Part shown: positions 1-11,037 of the stretch, one piece after another
Layout of the letters: the number at the start of each line of letters is the position of its first letter
How positions within the stretch are numbered: the stretch's first letter is position 1
Assembly: GCF_036711975.1 (NCBI RefSeq)
Contig: NC_091967.1
Coordinates: forward strand, 23,374,001 to 23,438,000
DNA: 64,000 nt
Direction of reading: 5' to 3'
DNA from: Onthophagus taurus
Taxonomy: Eukaryota; Arthropoda; Insecta; Coleoptera; Scarabaeidae
Translations under genes and position numbers: made by a program
The notes under the pieces: generated by a model
The model's input: only the letters and a program-made list of their open reading frames with translations
Told to the model about the DNA's origin: nothing
Databases searched by the model: none

Positions 1-1539
1 TTTAGGTGGCTTTTTTGTAGTCCACATCCAGGTTGGGGTCCAATGAAGGGCGTGTTTGCTGCCTCTTTGGCCAGCTTGTCGGCCTTCTCATTGCCCTCAA
101 TGTTGCTGTGACCTGGAACCCACCATAGGGTAACATCATTGCCCCTAGCGAGTTCTCTCAGGTTGTTGGTGCACTCTCTGATCAGTGCGGAGCCACACGT
201 GTAGGCCTGAATTGCCTTTGAGGCGGCCCGACTGTCTGTGAAAATGTTTATGGATGCACCTTTTTGTCCCTTCTGTAGGTTCAAAGCGGTGCAGAAGTTT
301 ATAGCAAGAACTTCTGCTTGGAAAATTGTTAAGTCCGAGCTGAGGGGCAATTTGATGTGGCTATTTGGTCCACTGATGCCCATGCCTACTCCAGATCTTA
401 CTGTCTTTGAAGCATCGGTGTACCAGGCTAGGGCTCCTCTTTTTAGTTGAGGCCCTCTTTTCGCCCAATCATCCCTGCTACTAAATATGACCTTATACGG
501 TTGGTTGAAATTGTATTCCGTCGGTATAAGGTCCGTTTTAATTTCAATCAGGTGATTTAGACATGGGTCTTTGAGGATCTCGAGGTGTCCTCTGAGATTA
601 CCCTGCATCAACTTGAGTGAAGCAACTATTTTCAGTGATAAGGCACTTAAGGCTGCCTCCTTTTGTATATATATGTGGAGCGGTGTGAGACCAAGTAGGG
701 CTTCCAAAGCAGCCGTCGGACAGGATCTCATTGCACCCGTTATGTTAAGACATGCTAACCGCTGGATTTGTGCCAGCTGTTGTTGAGCTGTCTTATGTTT
801 TGTTTTTGGCCACCAAACCAATGAGGCGTAGGCGACCATGGGTCTGATTATTGCTACGTAGGCCCAATGAGCCATTCGTGGTTTGAGACCCCAGTTCCTT
901 CCTAGGAGCCTGCGGCAGATCTGGTTTGCCATTATGGCCTTTTTCCTCACCCTATCTAAGTGTGAGTTCCAGTTTAGTTTACTATCAAATATTACCCCTA
1001 GGTATTTAGTTTCTGTTTTGAGGTTAATAGTTCTGCTTTCAATGGAGGGTGCTTTTATTTGTAGCTTCCTTCTCCGAGTGAAAGGGACTATTTCGATTTT
1101 ATTGGGATTGATGCTGAGCCCATTGCTTCTGCACCAAGTACTGGTGAGTAGTAGGGCTTTCTGCATTAGCTGAGTTATGATTGAATCATATTTACCTCGA
1201 ATTGTGATTACCAGGTCATCAGCATACCCTTGTATCTTAAATCCGTTTTTAGTAAGGGTGTTCATCAAGTCATCAGCTACCAGGCACCATAATAGAGGTG
1301 ATAGCACTCCCCCTTGGGACATCCTCTTAGCGCCTTTATAGTCAGCGACTCGCCTCCCAGACTGGCTGTGATCTGCCGACTTTTCAACATGGCTATACAC
1401 CACTTGATTGTCGACGGATGTATGTCTTTTACGTTTAAAGCCTTCTCTATGGATTCATATGAGGTGTTATCAAACGCACCCTCTATATCTATGAAAGCAC
1501 AAAGGGCTATCTCTTTGGTTGCAATTGCCTCCTCTAAGG
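1..1539 (-). mobile_element. Non-LTR retrotransposon, RT and RNase H part
   Basis: On the minus strand this reads as the middle and C-terminal part of a non-LTR retrotransposon polyprotein. Reverse transcriptase motifs are visible at about 1520-1200: a DIEGAFDNT box, GCPKGGVLSPLLW and the catalytic YADDL. An RNase H domain follows at about 200-20 with WVPGHSNIEGNEKADKLAKE. A C-terminal RNase H domain is typical of the I/LOA/R1 group rather than of CR1 or RTE. The 3' end lies beyond the left edge. The reading frame is largely open, so the copy is not very old. It is interrupted at 1540 by a solo LTR and resumes at 3531. Clade assignment is inference. Confidence 0.9.
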
Positions 1540-2639
1540 TGTAACGAAGTTACATTTTTTTTTTCCCGAAAAATTTATAACATCCGAATATACTTCCCAC
1601 ATTACCCCAACCTCCTACAGTTTCCGCCCGATTTAGAAAAATCCAAAAATTGATACCCTATCACCACCCACTTATGCAACTTTATTCGCATTTTCCTTAA
1701 TTCCTTAATTTCCTTAATTAAACTTCAAATTTTCATGTTAATTCATTTAAAACCGTTAAACCTTTTTCCAAAAACGTTTCCTGACCGAATCTCAAATAAA
1801 CAAAAGCAATTAGTGGAAATCGACGAACGACGTAATTACCGAAAGCACATGGTTTCTGAAAATTATTATTTAAAATAATTAAATAACACCGCAACGAAGT
1901 AAAATACGAAGAAGTATCAGTAATCAGTGTGTTACTATAAACAAGGCCGACCGTCCCGAGTGAGTTTCAGCAGCCAGCGAGCTACCGTTCAGCTACCGTA
2001 CAGCGACTATTTTTTATGATGCGGAATTAGAAATCGTAGAACAATCAAACCAATTTCAAACAATTACTAGTATCATGAAATAACCGTTGAATGATTCTAA
2101 AGACAATCCGATTATGATTAACATGATTATTAACCAAAATCATCCCGCATCTTAATTAATTAATTTACTTCATTCCTGATGGTCATCCATGGAAAATACT
2201 ACCCGTATAGGATTGCCCCGGACACCGCCCAACCGCTGAAGCTACTTTGTGTTGAAGTGCGCGTTAATTAATACTAATTAATCGAAGTTAACGTGAAACA
2301 CGCGGTCGGGAAAATGTTTATGTATGTAAGTGCCGTAAACGCTAACCGATTTTGATAATTATATTTTTGTAATTTTCCACATAAATAAGGGTATCTTTTG
2401 AATTATGTTATAAATTTTTCCGATAATTAATTTTAATTAATTGTTAATTACTCCGCTATTCCTTAATCAATTTAATCCGCTCAAAAAAGGGATTTAGTTA
2501 ATTTTGTACCCCACATCCGAGAGCGCCGTTAAAATTTTGCTATTGTTATTAATTAGCCCCGCACATTATAATTTAGTTTTCATAACTTGTTTTAATACGA
2601 TTCCCCACTCGGAAAAATCCAGTTTTCACCCCGAACAAG

Positions 2640-2675
2640 TATAAATAGCCGGTCAAAATTTCATTTTAGATCAGT
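2640..2675 (+). promoter_or_regulatory. LTR core promoter: TATA box and initiator
   Basis: TATAAATAG begins at 2640 and an insect-type initiator TCAGT begins at 2671, 31 bp downstream, which is the standard spacing. The first 20-bp leader repeat starts at the same base as the initiator. This marks the likely U3/R border of the LTR. Confidence 0.75.
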
Positions 2676-2790
2676 CTTCAACTGTCTCGATGAGTCTTCA
2701 ACTGTCTTGATCAGTCTTCGACCGTTCTGGATTAGTCTTCGACATTCTTCAAGAGTCTTCAGCCGTCATCAACCGTCTTCAAGAAGTTCG
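2671..2790 (+). repeat. 20-bp tandem repeat at the LTR transcription start
   Basis: Six consecutive 20-bp units share the core AGTCTTCAACTGTCT, with increasing divergence towards the 3' end. The array begins at the initiator, so it would form the first 120 nt of the transcript. Confidence 0.75.
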
Positions 2791-2904
2791 CCAGACTTCA
2801 CCGAAAAATCTCCGAGTTTTGGAAATAACCGAGTTTCATCGTAAGTTTGTTTTTGGTGGTGCAATTGTGGGACTTTGATTTTATTTTGCGAAATAAATTT
2901 TTAT

Positions 2905-3130
2905 ACTTTCCCCGACCTGGTGTTGCTGCGAGTTTTCCGCAACACTCTCCCTACCTGGTATTGCTGCGAGTTTTCCGCAATACTTTCCCCGACCTGGTGT
3001 TGCTGCGAGTTTTCCGCAACACTCTCCCGACCTGGTATTGCTGCGAGTTTTCCGCAATAGTTTCCCCGACCTGGTGTTGCTGCGAGTTTTCCGCAACATC
3101 TTCCCGACCTGGTGCTATCGCGAGTTTTCC
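2905..3130 (+). repeat. 38-bp tandem hairpin repeat, six copies
   Basis: Six units of 38-39 bp, with CCTGG at 2916, 2954, 2993, 3031, 3070 and 3108. Each unit contains an inverted repeat around a constant loop that includes GCGAGTTTTCC. The 5' stem reads GTGTTG, GTATTG, GTGTTG, GTATTG, GTGTTG and GTGCTA. The 3' stem changes with it: CAACAC, CAATAC, CAACAC, CAATAG, CAACAT and TAGCAC. All positions pair except one terminal mismatch in copy 4; copy 5 has a terminal G-U. Open frames across the array on the minus strand are by-products of the repeat. Confidence 0.85.
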
Positions 3131-3530
3131 GTAGCACTTCATCCAGACCAATTATTCCCTTATGAATAATCATATCAATTACATCCGAAATACGAGTCCC
3201 ACAAGATTGCACTAGGCCAGACATTTACCAATTATATATTTAAATAAAGATTTTTTTTTCCTCCGTAAACCCCTATGTTGATTTTTTTTTTGTTATTATT
3301 AATAAACTTTGATTTTATTTCTTAAATTTACGAACCGCATGTTTTTATTTTTTTTTACCCTCTCTCAAACACCCTGAATCTCCGACTGTAACCCCCAAAA
3401 GCTACTTGGAGGCGAAAGAGTTCCTTAACTCTCTAAACATAAGGTGGCGCCCGAGACCGATAACATCCCGAACATAAAAAAGAGGCACCAAGACCCCTTT
3501 CCTAGGACCGAACCAGGAAAGGACGTCGCA

Positions 3531-3699
3531 AAGGTGCTAGTCAAAGCATGGAGAGCGGTAATTGTTGATTTTGCTTTCTGGTAAGCATGTTGGCTAGGGT
3601 GGAGTGGATTTGTGAGAAGCACTCCATTCCTTAGGTATTGATCGATTACCTTTTCCATCCCTTTGAGGAGAAATGAAGTTAGGCTAATTGGTCTGTATC
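3531..3699 (-). mobile_element. 5' part of the interrupted non-LTR reverse transcriptase
   Basis: The minus strand reads YRPISLTSFLLKGMEKVID and continues to HALTS, the N-terminal palm region of the same reverse transcriptase found at 1-1539. The sequence stops matching at about 3699, so the element is 5'-truncated, as most non-LTR copies are. The TSD of the solo LTR lies at 3531-3534. Confidence 0.88.
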
Positions 3700-4291
3700 C
3701 AATTTATGTTAGTCCAATTGTTAATAATAACGAAAATACTGATGATTAAAGTTAATACTTTATTTTTGCTTTTCTTTAAATATTTCGTTTTCTCTTGCAT
3801 TATGACCATGAAAATTGGTACATTACCATTTTTTAAGACGATAAGTAATAATTTGGTATTAGTTTTGATTTATCTTTCAGATGGCACTGCTTGCCTTAAA
3901 AAAACTCCTTTAAAGTAGACATATCCTTTTCATCGTTAACATTTTTGCAACTCACACAACTTGAAACAGTTTCTCAGACATTTTTACATAAATTTGGTAT
4001 ACCTACCAATCTTCTCTAAAGTTCTCCGTTTCCAAGATAATCACTGTTTAAACCCACTTTACAAAATTTAATTATGCTCAGTAAAAATTAGTTGGCGTTG
4101 AAAATGATTTTGTTTCGTCAAACACTAGACTAACACCCTCAATTAGCATTAATACTAGAGTATTAATTCGTTAATACTAGAGTATTAATGCTAATTGACA
4201 GTGAAAATTATTAAAGAAAAATGAAAATAAAGTATAAACTTTACCCATCTGTATCTTCGTTATTATTAACAAGTAGACTAAAATAAATTGG
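3700..4291. repeat. Inverted repeat pair, about 90-bp arms
   Basis: 3700-3790 and the reverse complement of 4200-4291 align well, sharing GTTAATAATAACGAA and stretches of TTTATTTT/TTTCTTTAA. The spacer is about 410 bp. This looks like a fold-back or TIR pair of a small non-autonomous element. No transposase is present. Confidence 0.6.
4139..4198. repeat. Perfect 28-bp palindrome with 4-nt loop
   Basis: 28-bp arms (4139-4166 and 4171-4198) are exact reverse complements around TTCG. It abuts the right arm of the 3700-4291 inverted repeat and may be its hinge. Confidence 0.85.
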
Positions 4292-4425
4292 GTTAAAACG
4301 TAATAATTTAATGTAAGGAATTCACTGTTGCTCTGTGTCCTATTAGTATCGGACCAACCTGTATAAGACGTATGGTTAATAATTTTCAAGGAAAAAATCT
4401 TGCAAATAATAAATTGAATTGACAC

Positions 4426-5440
4426 AATAACAACTTTTAATATTTTTTAATAGTTTTTAATTTCTTTCTAGAAAATTATTAACTTTAGAACGCTAACATC
4501 TCATACTAAAATTAATTAGTGTTTCCAAAAATAAATTGTAATTTTGGTTAGAAACTTTTTTGTTGGTTTTGATTTTTTCCGAATTTTATACACACACTAT
4601 AATAAAAATTGATTTTAAGGTAAAACCGCAAAATACCGCAAGAATTTCTAGTAAAATCTACAATAGTAGGCCTTATACTACAACACGTATACAATATTAC
4701 TTTTGAACAATGTTAAACAATTTATTTTTTGCCCATCTAAATATCGTAAAATAAATTATGTGCTTAATTTCAACATATGATGTAATCAAACAATATTACA
4801 AAAATACTGAATACCGAATTGTTGCTTTCTGTATATTATACAATTCTTCTTACCACCAGCAATAGGTTCAATGATAAATTTTCGAAATATATAAAAAAAG
4901 TGTAAAGGAAAAAATTAATTAAAAACCACAATTTTTACCGACGTTTTATCTAGGTGATATCTGTTTACTAAACAATCAATTAACAACTAAAATATTTTGG
5001 CGGCGATTGTTACAATAATTATAAATAAGGTGTTTCAAGGCACCTTGGGGTTTACTTAATCAAATAGCATGTCAAATAATTGCATTTTCAATCTTATTCC
5101 TTAAATTTTTCCAATTTTGGCCGAGATTTTTAAAAAATTTTCAGCGGTTTAACTTGTCGTGGACTTGTTTATTAACTTGCACAGTTAATTAATGCAATGA
5201 AATCCGCTGAAATGTGACGACATTACTTGACATGTGCGGTTGCATTTGACGAGTAACGGACGAGTTTTTATTATGCTTTTATGTTTTTATTATGTTTTTA
5301 TTCAATCATGCACGAGTAATAACGTATGTTTATTTAAAAAAACCTCTAGGATGCTGTAGAAATGTTTTTGCAGTAATAGGTACTAGCAATTTAAATTTAA
5401 GTTTCCATAGTTTGCTGCGAGTAATTTGTTTTATCAAGTA
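4426..5440. other. AT-rich intergenic stretch, nothing recognised
   Basis: Only short frames with many stops on both strands. No protein family, RNA gene or repeat could be recognised by eye. Confidence 0.5.
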
Positions 5441-5442
5441 AT

Positions 5443-5572
5443 AGTATATTATTCAACAAGCGTATAATGGCGGCTGTTACCCACGAAGATGAAGTTGCAA
5501 CACGAGCGAGTGTTGTAATCTGAGTGGGTAACATCCATTTATACGCCAGTTGAATATTATACTTTATCTACT
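5443..5572. repeat. Imperfect fold-back repeat (MITE-like)
   Basis: The two halves are imperfect reverse complements around GAGC: ATTATTCAACAAGCGTATAA at the left pairs with sequence ending TATACGCCAGTTGAATATTA at the right, and both arms contain GTTACCCAC or its complement. Arms are about 60 bp. Confidence 0.65.
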
Positions 5573-6249
5573 AAAAAAATCAAAGAAAGGAAAAAAAAAA
5601 CTTGATAGACATTTCAGACATAAATCTCAATATAAGAAAGCTGTCATTTCTGTTAATATTTTATTTTTTTGATTAGTAGGCCGTGTCAGAACTGTGGAAT
5701 AATGGCTTCATTATTCAACACTTTGTCAGTCATGAGTAATAGGTGTCATTACCCGTCAAAAACCAAATGTATTGTATAACGAATAGATAATTCAATAGTT
5801 GTAGATAAAGTACTTTTTCTAATTCGCGACGGTAATGAAAGCTATTTCAGTACTCAAACGGGTGCTGTAATGAGACTCCTTACAGCATCCGATGCTGTAA
5901 TGAAATTTTAGTAACATTTTATGGAACCAGTTCAAGTTGGTGACATTGGGTCATTAATTTTTCTAGTTGTCAATGTGACAATTTTTGTCTATGGACGTTT
6001 AAACACGTTCTTAGCATCGAATACAAGATCCACAATGATAACGACATTAAACTCTGAGCAATTTCTTTTATATTGGGAGGTGTACATGAATGTCTCTAAT
6101 TGCCAATTCAAATTTCTATTTTCAAGTGTTACGGTGTTACCAACTGCTACATACCTATTTCCCTACATTGTCAAAAGTTATTTTATTTTTGTTAAAAAAA
6201 TAGGATAAAAACGCGAATTACAAAAAATAGAATAAAAAACACGTTTCAT
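5573..6249. other. AT-rich stretch with degraded short repeats
   Basis: Motifs such as GCTGTAATGA recur at about 5866-5912 and a short fold-back appears near 5695-5755. A 95-residue frame at 5921-6208 has no recognisable family. Otherwise no gene is seen. Confidence 0.4.
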
Positions 6250-7190
6250 ATACGAATTTCGTTGCAGCCAATAAGGATTTGCAATCATTTTTTAATCAGG
6301 GTCAGAAGATGTACAAGACTATTTAATGGAGAACAATGTAAGGTGGCGATCCATGCCTGCACGTACTCCTTACTTCGGTGGATTACATGAAAATGCAGAA
6401 AAATCCATGAAAAATCATTTATAAAAGATAGTATCTGCTAGTTTAACAATAGAAGCTATAACAACTGTTCTGTGCTAAATAGAATAGATTTTGAACTCCC
6501 GTCTTTTATACCCAATGATCCTAATGACCTGTCAGCACTCACCCTGGGACATTTCCTCATTGGGGAATCACTTACTGCTTTACCACAATCTGCGGAACCT
6601 CAACCACCAAAAAGTGCTCTAAACACTTTTAAGTTATTACAAAACTAAATCCAAATGTTTTGGAAAATCTGGTCTAAGGAGTACCTATGCACATTGCAAA
6701 GGCGAGCTAAAGGGAAGAAGAATGGAAATAATGCTAACCAAAGGGTTCAATGTGGAAATTTAGTACTCTTGAGAGAGGAAAACGTTCCTCCACAGTGTTG
6801 GCGACTAGGACGCATCCATGAGTTACATCCTGGAAAAGATGGTGTCATTCGAGTTGTCTCTGTTAAGACATCGAATGGAGTTGTAACAAGAGGCATTGGA
6901 AAGGTATGTCTAGTTCCCCCGGAGCAGCAACCTTTCGCGCCCCTGGAGAATGGAGAAATCTGCAACGGAATACTACCAATTAGAAATCTGTAATTATCGG
7001 CTGTTGAGTCGATAACGATTAGATTACAGCAAGAGAAGAAGAAGTTGTTTAGAATAGTAGTGAAAAAATTGTTTTATTTTAAAGTAGAAAGAATGTGATG
7101 ATGTTTTATAATAAATAAAGATTAATAAAGAAATATAAACACTACTCTTCAAGTCTCATTTTCGTCTACTTGCTGATACTGGAAGATAAT
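6250..7190 (+). mobile_element. BEL/Pao retrotransposon 3' remnant with LTR
   Basis: From about 6250 the plus strand holds broken integrase-end sequence of a BEL/Pao element: TNFVAANKDLQSFF, then PNDPNDLSALTLGHFLIGE near 6500. An open frame at 6655-6993 carries FWKIWSKEYLCTLQRR, GNLVLLREENVPP and LGRIHELHPGKDGVIRVV, the conserved C-terminal domain of BEL integrases. Stops and frame shifts separate the pieces, so it is dead. The likely 3' LTR starts at 7002 with TGTTGAGTCGATAACG and has AATAAA signals near 7110-7130. Its end, near 7190, is uncertain and no 5' LTR is present. Confidence 0.82.
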
Positions 7191-7257
7191 AATATTGATT
7201 ATTATTTATAAGTATATAGGTGTGAGAAAAAAAAAACTCTTAACTTAATGTAATCAA

Positions 7258-10200
7258 TAGGGCACGGAACTTTTGTAACAAAACGATTTCCCCCCTCCAC
7301 TAAAACGATTTTCTCAATAAAAAAAATATATAAAATTTTTTTTGAGATTATTGATCAAATCAAAAATTTTTATTAACAAAATTTGTTTAGAATTACCTCA
7401 GGAACAGTGTTTGTTAATAAAATTTTTTGCTAACTTAAAATTTTAATTTCCCTCTGAATAGTATAAAAATTAATATTTTTGAGGTTATATCCTTATTGTT
7501 GATTTAATCAAAAAATGTTGTTAACAAAATTTGTTTAGAATTACTTCAGGAACAGTGTTTATTAATACAATTTTTTGCTAACTTGAAATTTTAATTTCCC
7601 TCTGAATAGTATGCCATCAAAATTAATTATCTCAACAATTATTGTTTTTATTAAAAAATGTTTTAAATAAAATTTGTTTCAATTTCGATTTTGAATCAAT
7701 TTTCTTAATAAAAATTTTTTACATCTCTATTAATTAAGCATCTAAGTATAATTATGTATAAAAACGGAAAAATTATTATTTTGAGGTTATCTTCTTAATT
7801 ATTGATTAAATCAAAAAAAATTGTTTATAAAATTTGTTTGGAATTGTTTCAGGAACAATTTTTGTTAATACAATTTTTTTCTAACTTGAAATTTTAATTT
7901 CCCACTGAACTGTATGCTACAAAAATTAATATTTTTGAAGTTATATCCTTATTGTTGATTTAATCAAAAAATGTTGTTAACAAAATTTGTTTAGAATTAC
8001 TTCAGGAACAGTGTTTGTTAATATAATTTCTTGCTAACTTGAAATTTTAATTTCCCTCTGAATAGTATGCCATCAAAATTAATTATCTCAACAATTATTG
8101 TTTTCATTAAAAAATGTTTTAAATAAAATTTGTTTCGATTTTGAATCAATTATCGTAATAAAAAATTTTTACATCTCTATTAATTAAGCATCTAAGTATA
8201 ATTATGTATAAAAACGGAAAAATTATTATTTTGAGGTTATCTTCTTAATTATTGATTAAATCAAAAAAAAATGTTGACAAAATTTGTTTAGAATTGTTTC
8301 AGGAACAATTTTTGTTAATACAATTTTTTTCTAACTTGAAATTTTAATTTCCCACTGAACAGTATGCTACAAAAATTAATATTTTTGAGGTTATATCCTT
8401 ATTGTTGATTTAATCAAAAAATGTTGTTAACAAAATTTGTTTAGAATTACTTCAGGAACAGTGTTTGTTAATACAATTTCTTGCTAACTTGAAACTTTAA
8501 TTTCCCTCTGAATAGTATGCCATCAAAATTAATTATCTCAACAATTATTGTTTTTATTAAAAAATGTTTTAAATAAAATTTGTTTCAATTTCGATTTTGA
8601 ATCAATTATCTTAATAAAAAATTTTTACATCTCTATTAATTAAGCATCTAAGTATAATTATGTATAAAAACGGAAAAATTATTATTTTGAGGTTATCTTC
8701 TTAATTATTGATTAAATCAAAAAAAAAATTGTTGACAAAATTTGTTTAGAAATGTTTCAGGAACAATTTTTGTTAATACAATTTTTTTCTAACTTGAAAT
8801 TTTAATTTCCCACTGAACAGTATGCTACAAAAATTAATATTTTTGAGGTTATATCCTTATTGTTGATTTAATCAAAAAATGTTGTTAACAAAATTTGTTT
8901 AGAATTACTTCAGGAACAGTGTTTGTTAATACAATTTTTTGCTAACTTGAAATTTTAATTTCCCTCTGAATAGTATGCCATCAAAATTAATTATCTCAAC
9001 AATTATTGTTTTTATTAAAAAATGTTTTAAATAAAATTTGTTTCAATTTCGATTTTGAATCAATTATCTTAATAAAAAAATTTTACATCTCTATTAATTA
9101 AGCATCTAAGTATAATTATGTATAAAAACGGAAAAATTATTATTTTGAGGTTATCTTCTTAATTATTGATTAAATCAAAAAAAATTGTTGACAAAATTTG
9201 TTTAGAATTGTTTCAGGAACAATTTTTGTTAATACAATTTTTTTCTAACTTGAAATTTTAATTTCCCACAACAGTATGCTACAAAAATTAATATTTTTGA
9301 GGTTATATCCTTATTGTTGATTTAATCAAAAAATGTTGTTAACAAAATTTGTTTCGAATTACTTCAGGAACAGTGTTTGTTAATACAATTTCTTGCTAAC
9401 TTGAAATTTTAATTTCCCTCTGAATAGTGTGCCATCAAAATTAATTATCTCAACAATTATTGTTTTTATTAAAAAATGTTTTAAATAAAATTTGTTTCAA
9501 TTTCGATTTTGAATCAATTATCTTAATAAAAAATTTTTACATCTCTATTAATTAAACATCTAAGTATAATTATGTATAAAAACGGAAAAATTATTATTTT
9601 GAGGTTATCTTCTTAATTATTGATTAAATCAAAAAAAATTGTTTACAAAATTTGTTTAGAATTGTTTCAGGAACAATTTTTGTTAATACAATTTTTTTCT
9701 AACTTGAAATTTTAATTTCCCACTGAACAGTATGCTACAAAAATTAATATTTTTGAGGTTATATCCTTATTGTTGATTTAATCAAAAAATGTTGTTAACA
9801 AAATTTGTTTAGAATTACTTCAGGAACAGTGTTTGTTAATACAATTTCTTGCTAACTTGAAATTTTAATTTCCCTCTGAATAGTATGCCATCAAAATTAA
9901 TTATCTCAACAATTATTGCTTTTATTAAAAAATGTTTTAAATAAAATTTGTTTCAATTTCGATTTTGAATCAATTATCTTAATAAAAAATTTTTACATCT
10001 CTATTAATTAAGCATCTAAGTATAATTATGTATAAAAACGGAAAAATTATTATTTTGAGGTTATCTTCTTAATTATTGATTAAATCAAAAAAAAATTGTT
10101 GACAAAATTTGTTTAGAATTGTTTCAGGAACAATTTTTGTTAATACAATTTTTTTCTAACTTGAAATTTTAATTTCCCACTGAACAGTATGCTACAAAAA

Positions 10201-11029
10201 TTAATATTTTTGAGGTTATATCCTTATTGTTGATTTAATCAAAAAATGTTGTTAACAAAATTTGTTTAGAATTACTTCAGGAACAGTGTTTGTTAATATA
10301 ATTTCTTGCTAACTTGAAATTTTAATTTCCCTCTGAATAGTATGCCATCAAAATTAATTATCTCAACAATTATTGTTTTTATTAAAAAATGTTTTAAATA
10401 AAATTTGTTTCAATTTCGATTTTGAATCAATTATCTTAATAAAAAATTTTTACATCTCTATTAATTAAGCATCTAAGTATAATTATGTATAAAAACGGAA
10501 AAATTATTATTTTGAGGTTATCTTCTTAATTATTGATTAAATCAAAAAATGTTGTTAACAAAATTTGTTTAGAATTACTTCAGGAACAGTGTTTGTTAAT
10601 ACAATTTCTTGCTAACTTGAAATTTTAATTTCCCTCTGAATAGTATGCCATCAAAATTAATCATCTCAACAATTATTGTTTTTGTTAAAAAATGTTTAAA
10701 TAAAACTTGTTTCAATTTCGATTTTGAATCAATTATCTTAATAAAAAAATTTTACATCTCTATTAATTAAGCATCTAAGTGTAATTATGTATAAAAATTT
10801 TAAAATTATTATTTTGAGGTTATTTCCTTAATTATTGATTAAATCAAAAAAAATTGTTGACAAAGTTTGTTTAGAATTGTTTCAGGAACAATGTTTGTTA
10901 ATACAATTTTTTGCTAACTTGAAATTTTAATTTCCCACTGAACAGTATGCTGTTCTTTTAATCAAGATTTTGTGAGAACGAGTGGAAGGGGGAAACCGTA
11001 TCGTTTTGTTACAAAAGTTCCGTGCTCTG
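7258..11029. mobile_element. Non-autonomous hAT element filled with tandem repeats
   Basis: Terminal inverted repeats of about 30 bp bound the element: TAGGGCACGGAACTTTTG at the left and the complement of CAGAGCACGGAACTTTTG at the right. An 8-bp target duplication GTAATCAA lies at 7250-7257 and 11030-11037. The 8-bp duplication and YAGRG termini are hAT hallmarks. Subterminal CCCCCTCCACT-like sequence is also mirrored. There is no transposase frame: nearly the whole 3772 bp is a tandem repeat. It would have moved only with enzyme supplied by another hAT copy. Confidence 0.88.
7320..10960. repeat. 455-bp higher-order tandem repeat inside the hAT element
   Basis: The string TTATATCCTTATTGTTG recurs at 7485, 7941, 8391, 8849, 9303, 9759 and 10216, spacings of 450-458 bp. 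About eight units are present. Each unit contains shorter related modules beginning GAGGTTAT, with ATTGATTAAATCAAAAAA or its variant, TTTGTTTAGAATT, TTCAGGAACA and AACTTGAAATTTTAATTTCCC, so the array is higher-order. Units are highly similar, with single-base and short-run differences. Confidence 0.9.
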
Positions 11030-11037
11030 GTAATCAA

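Larger units (their letters stand above)
1540..3530 (+). mobile_element. Solo LTR (1991 bp) inserted in the non-LTR element
   Basis: The segment starts TGTAACGAAGTTACA and ends GTCGCA, the TG...CA ends of an LTR, and is flanked by a 4-bp duplication AAGG (1536-1539 and 3531-3534). Deleting it with one AAGG copy rejoins the reverse transcriptase reading frame exactly. No gag, pol or second LTR is present, so this is a solo LTR left by recombination. A Ty3/gypsy-type origin is suggested by the 4-bp duplication and the palindromic start. It has a TATA box and initiator near 2640-2675, two tandem arrays downstream (2671-2790 and 2905-3130), and AATAAA signals at 3243 and 3301. Its length is unusual for an insect LTR. 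Confidence 0.88.

Noticed and set aside
2881-3224. Several overlapping open frames on both strands across the 38-bp repeats
   Set aside because: They are frames through a tandem array whose unit changes frame; no known domain, and the stem covariation explains the conservation better.
3441-3465. AAGGTGGCGCCCGAG as a primer-binding site directly after an LTR ending near 3440
   Set aside because: AAGG also occurs here, but the host reverse transcriptase frame resumes only at 3531, so the LTR end at 3530 fits better. I keep it as something to check.
5921-6208. Hydrophobic 95-codon frame
   Set aside because: AT-rich chance frame next to degraded repeats; no family, no promoter.
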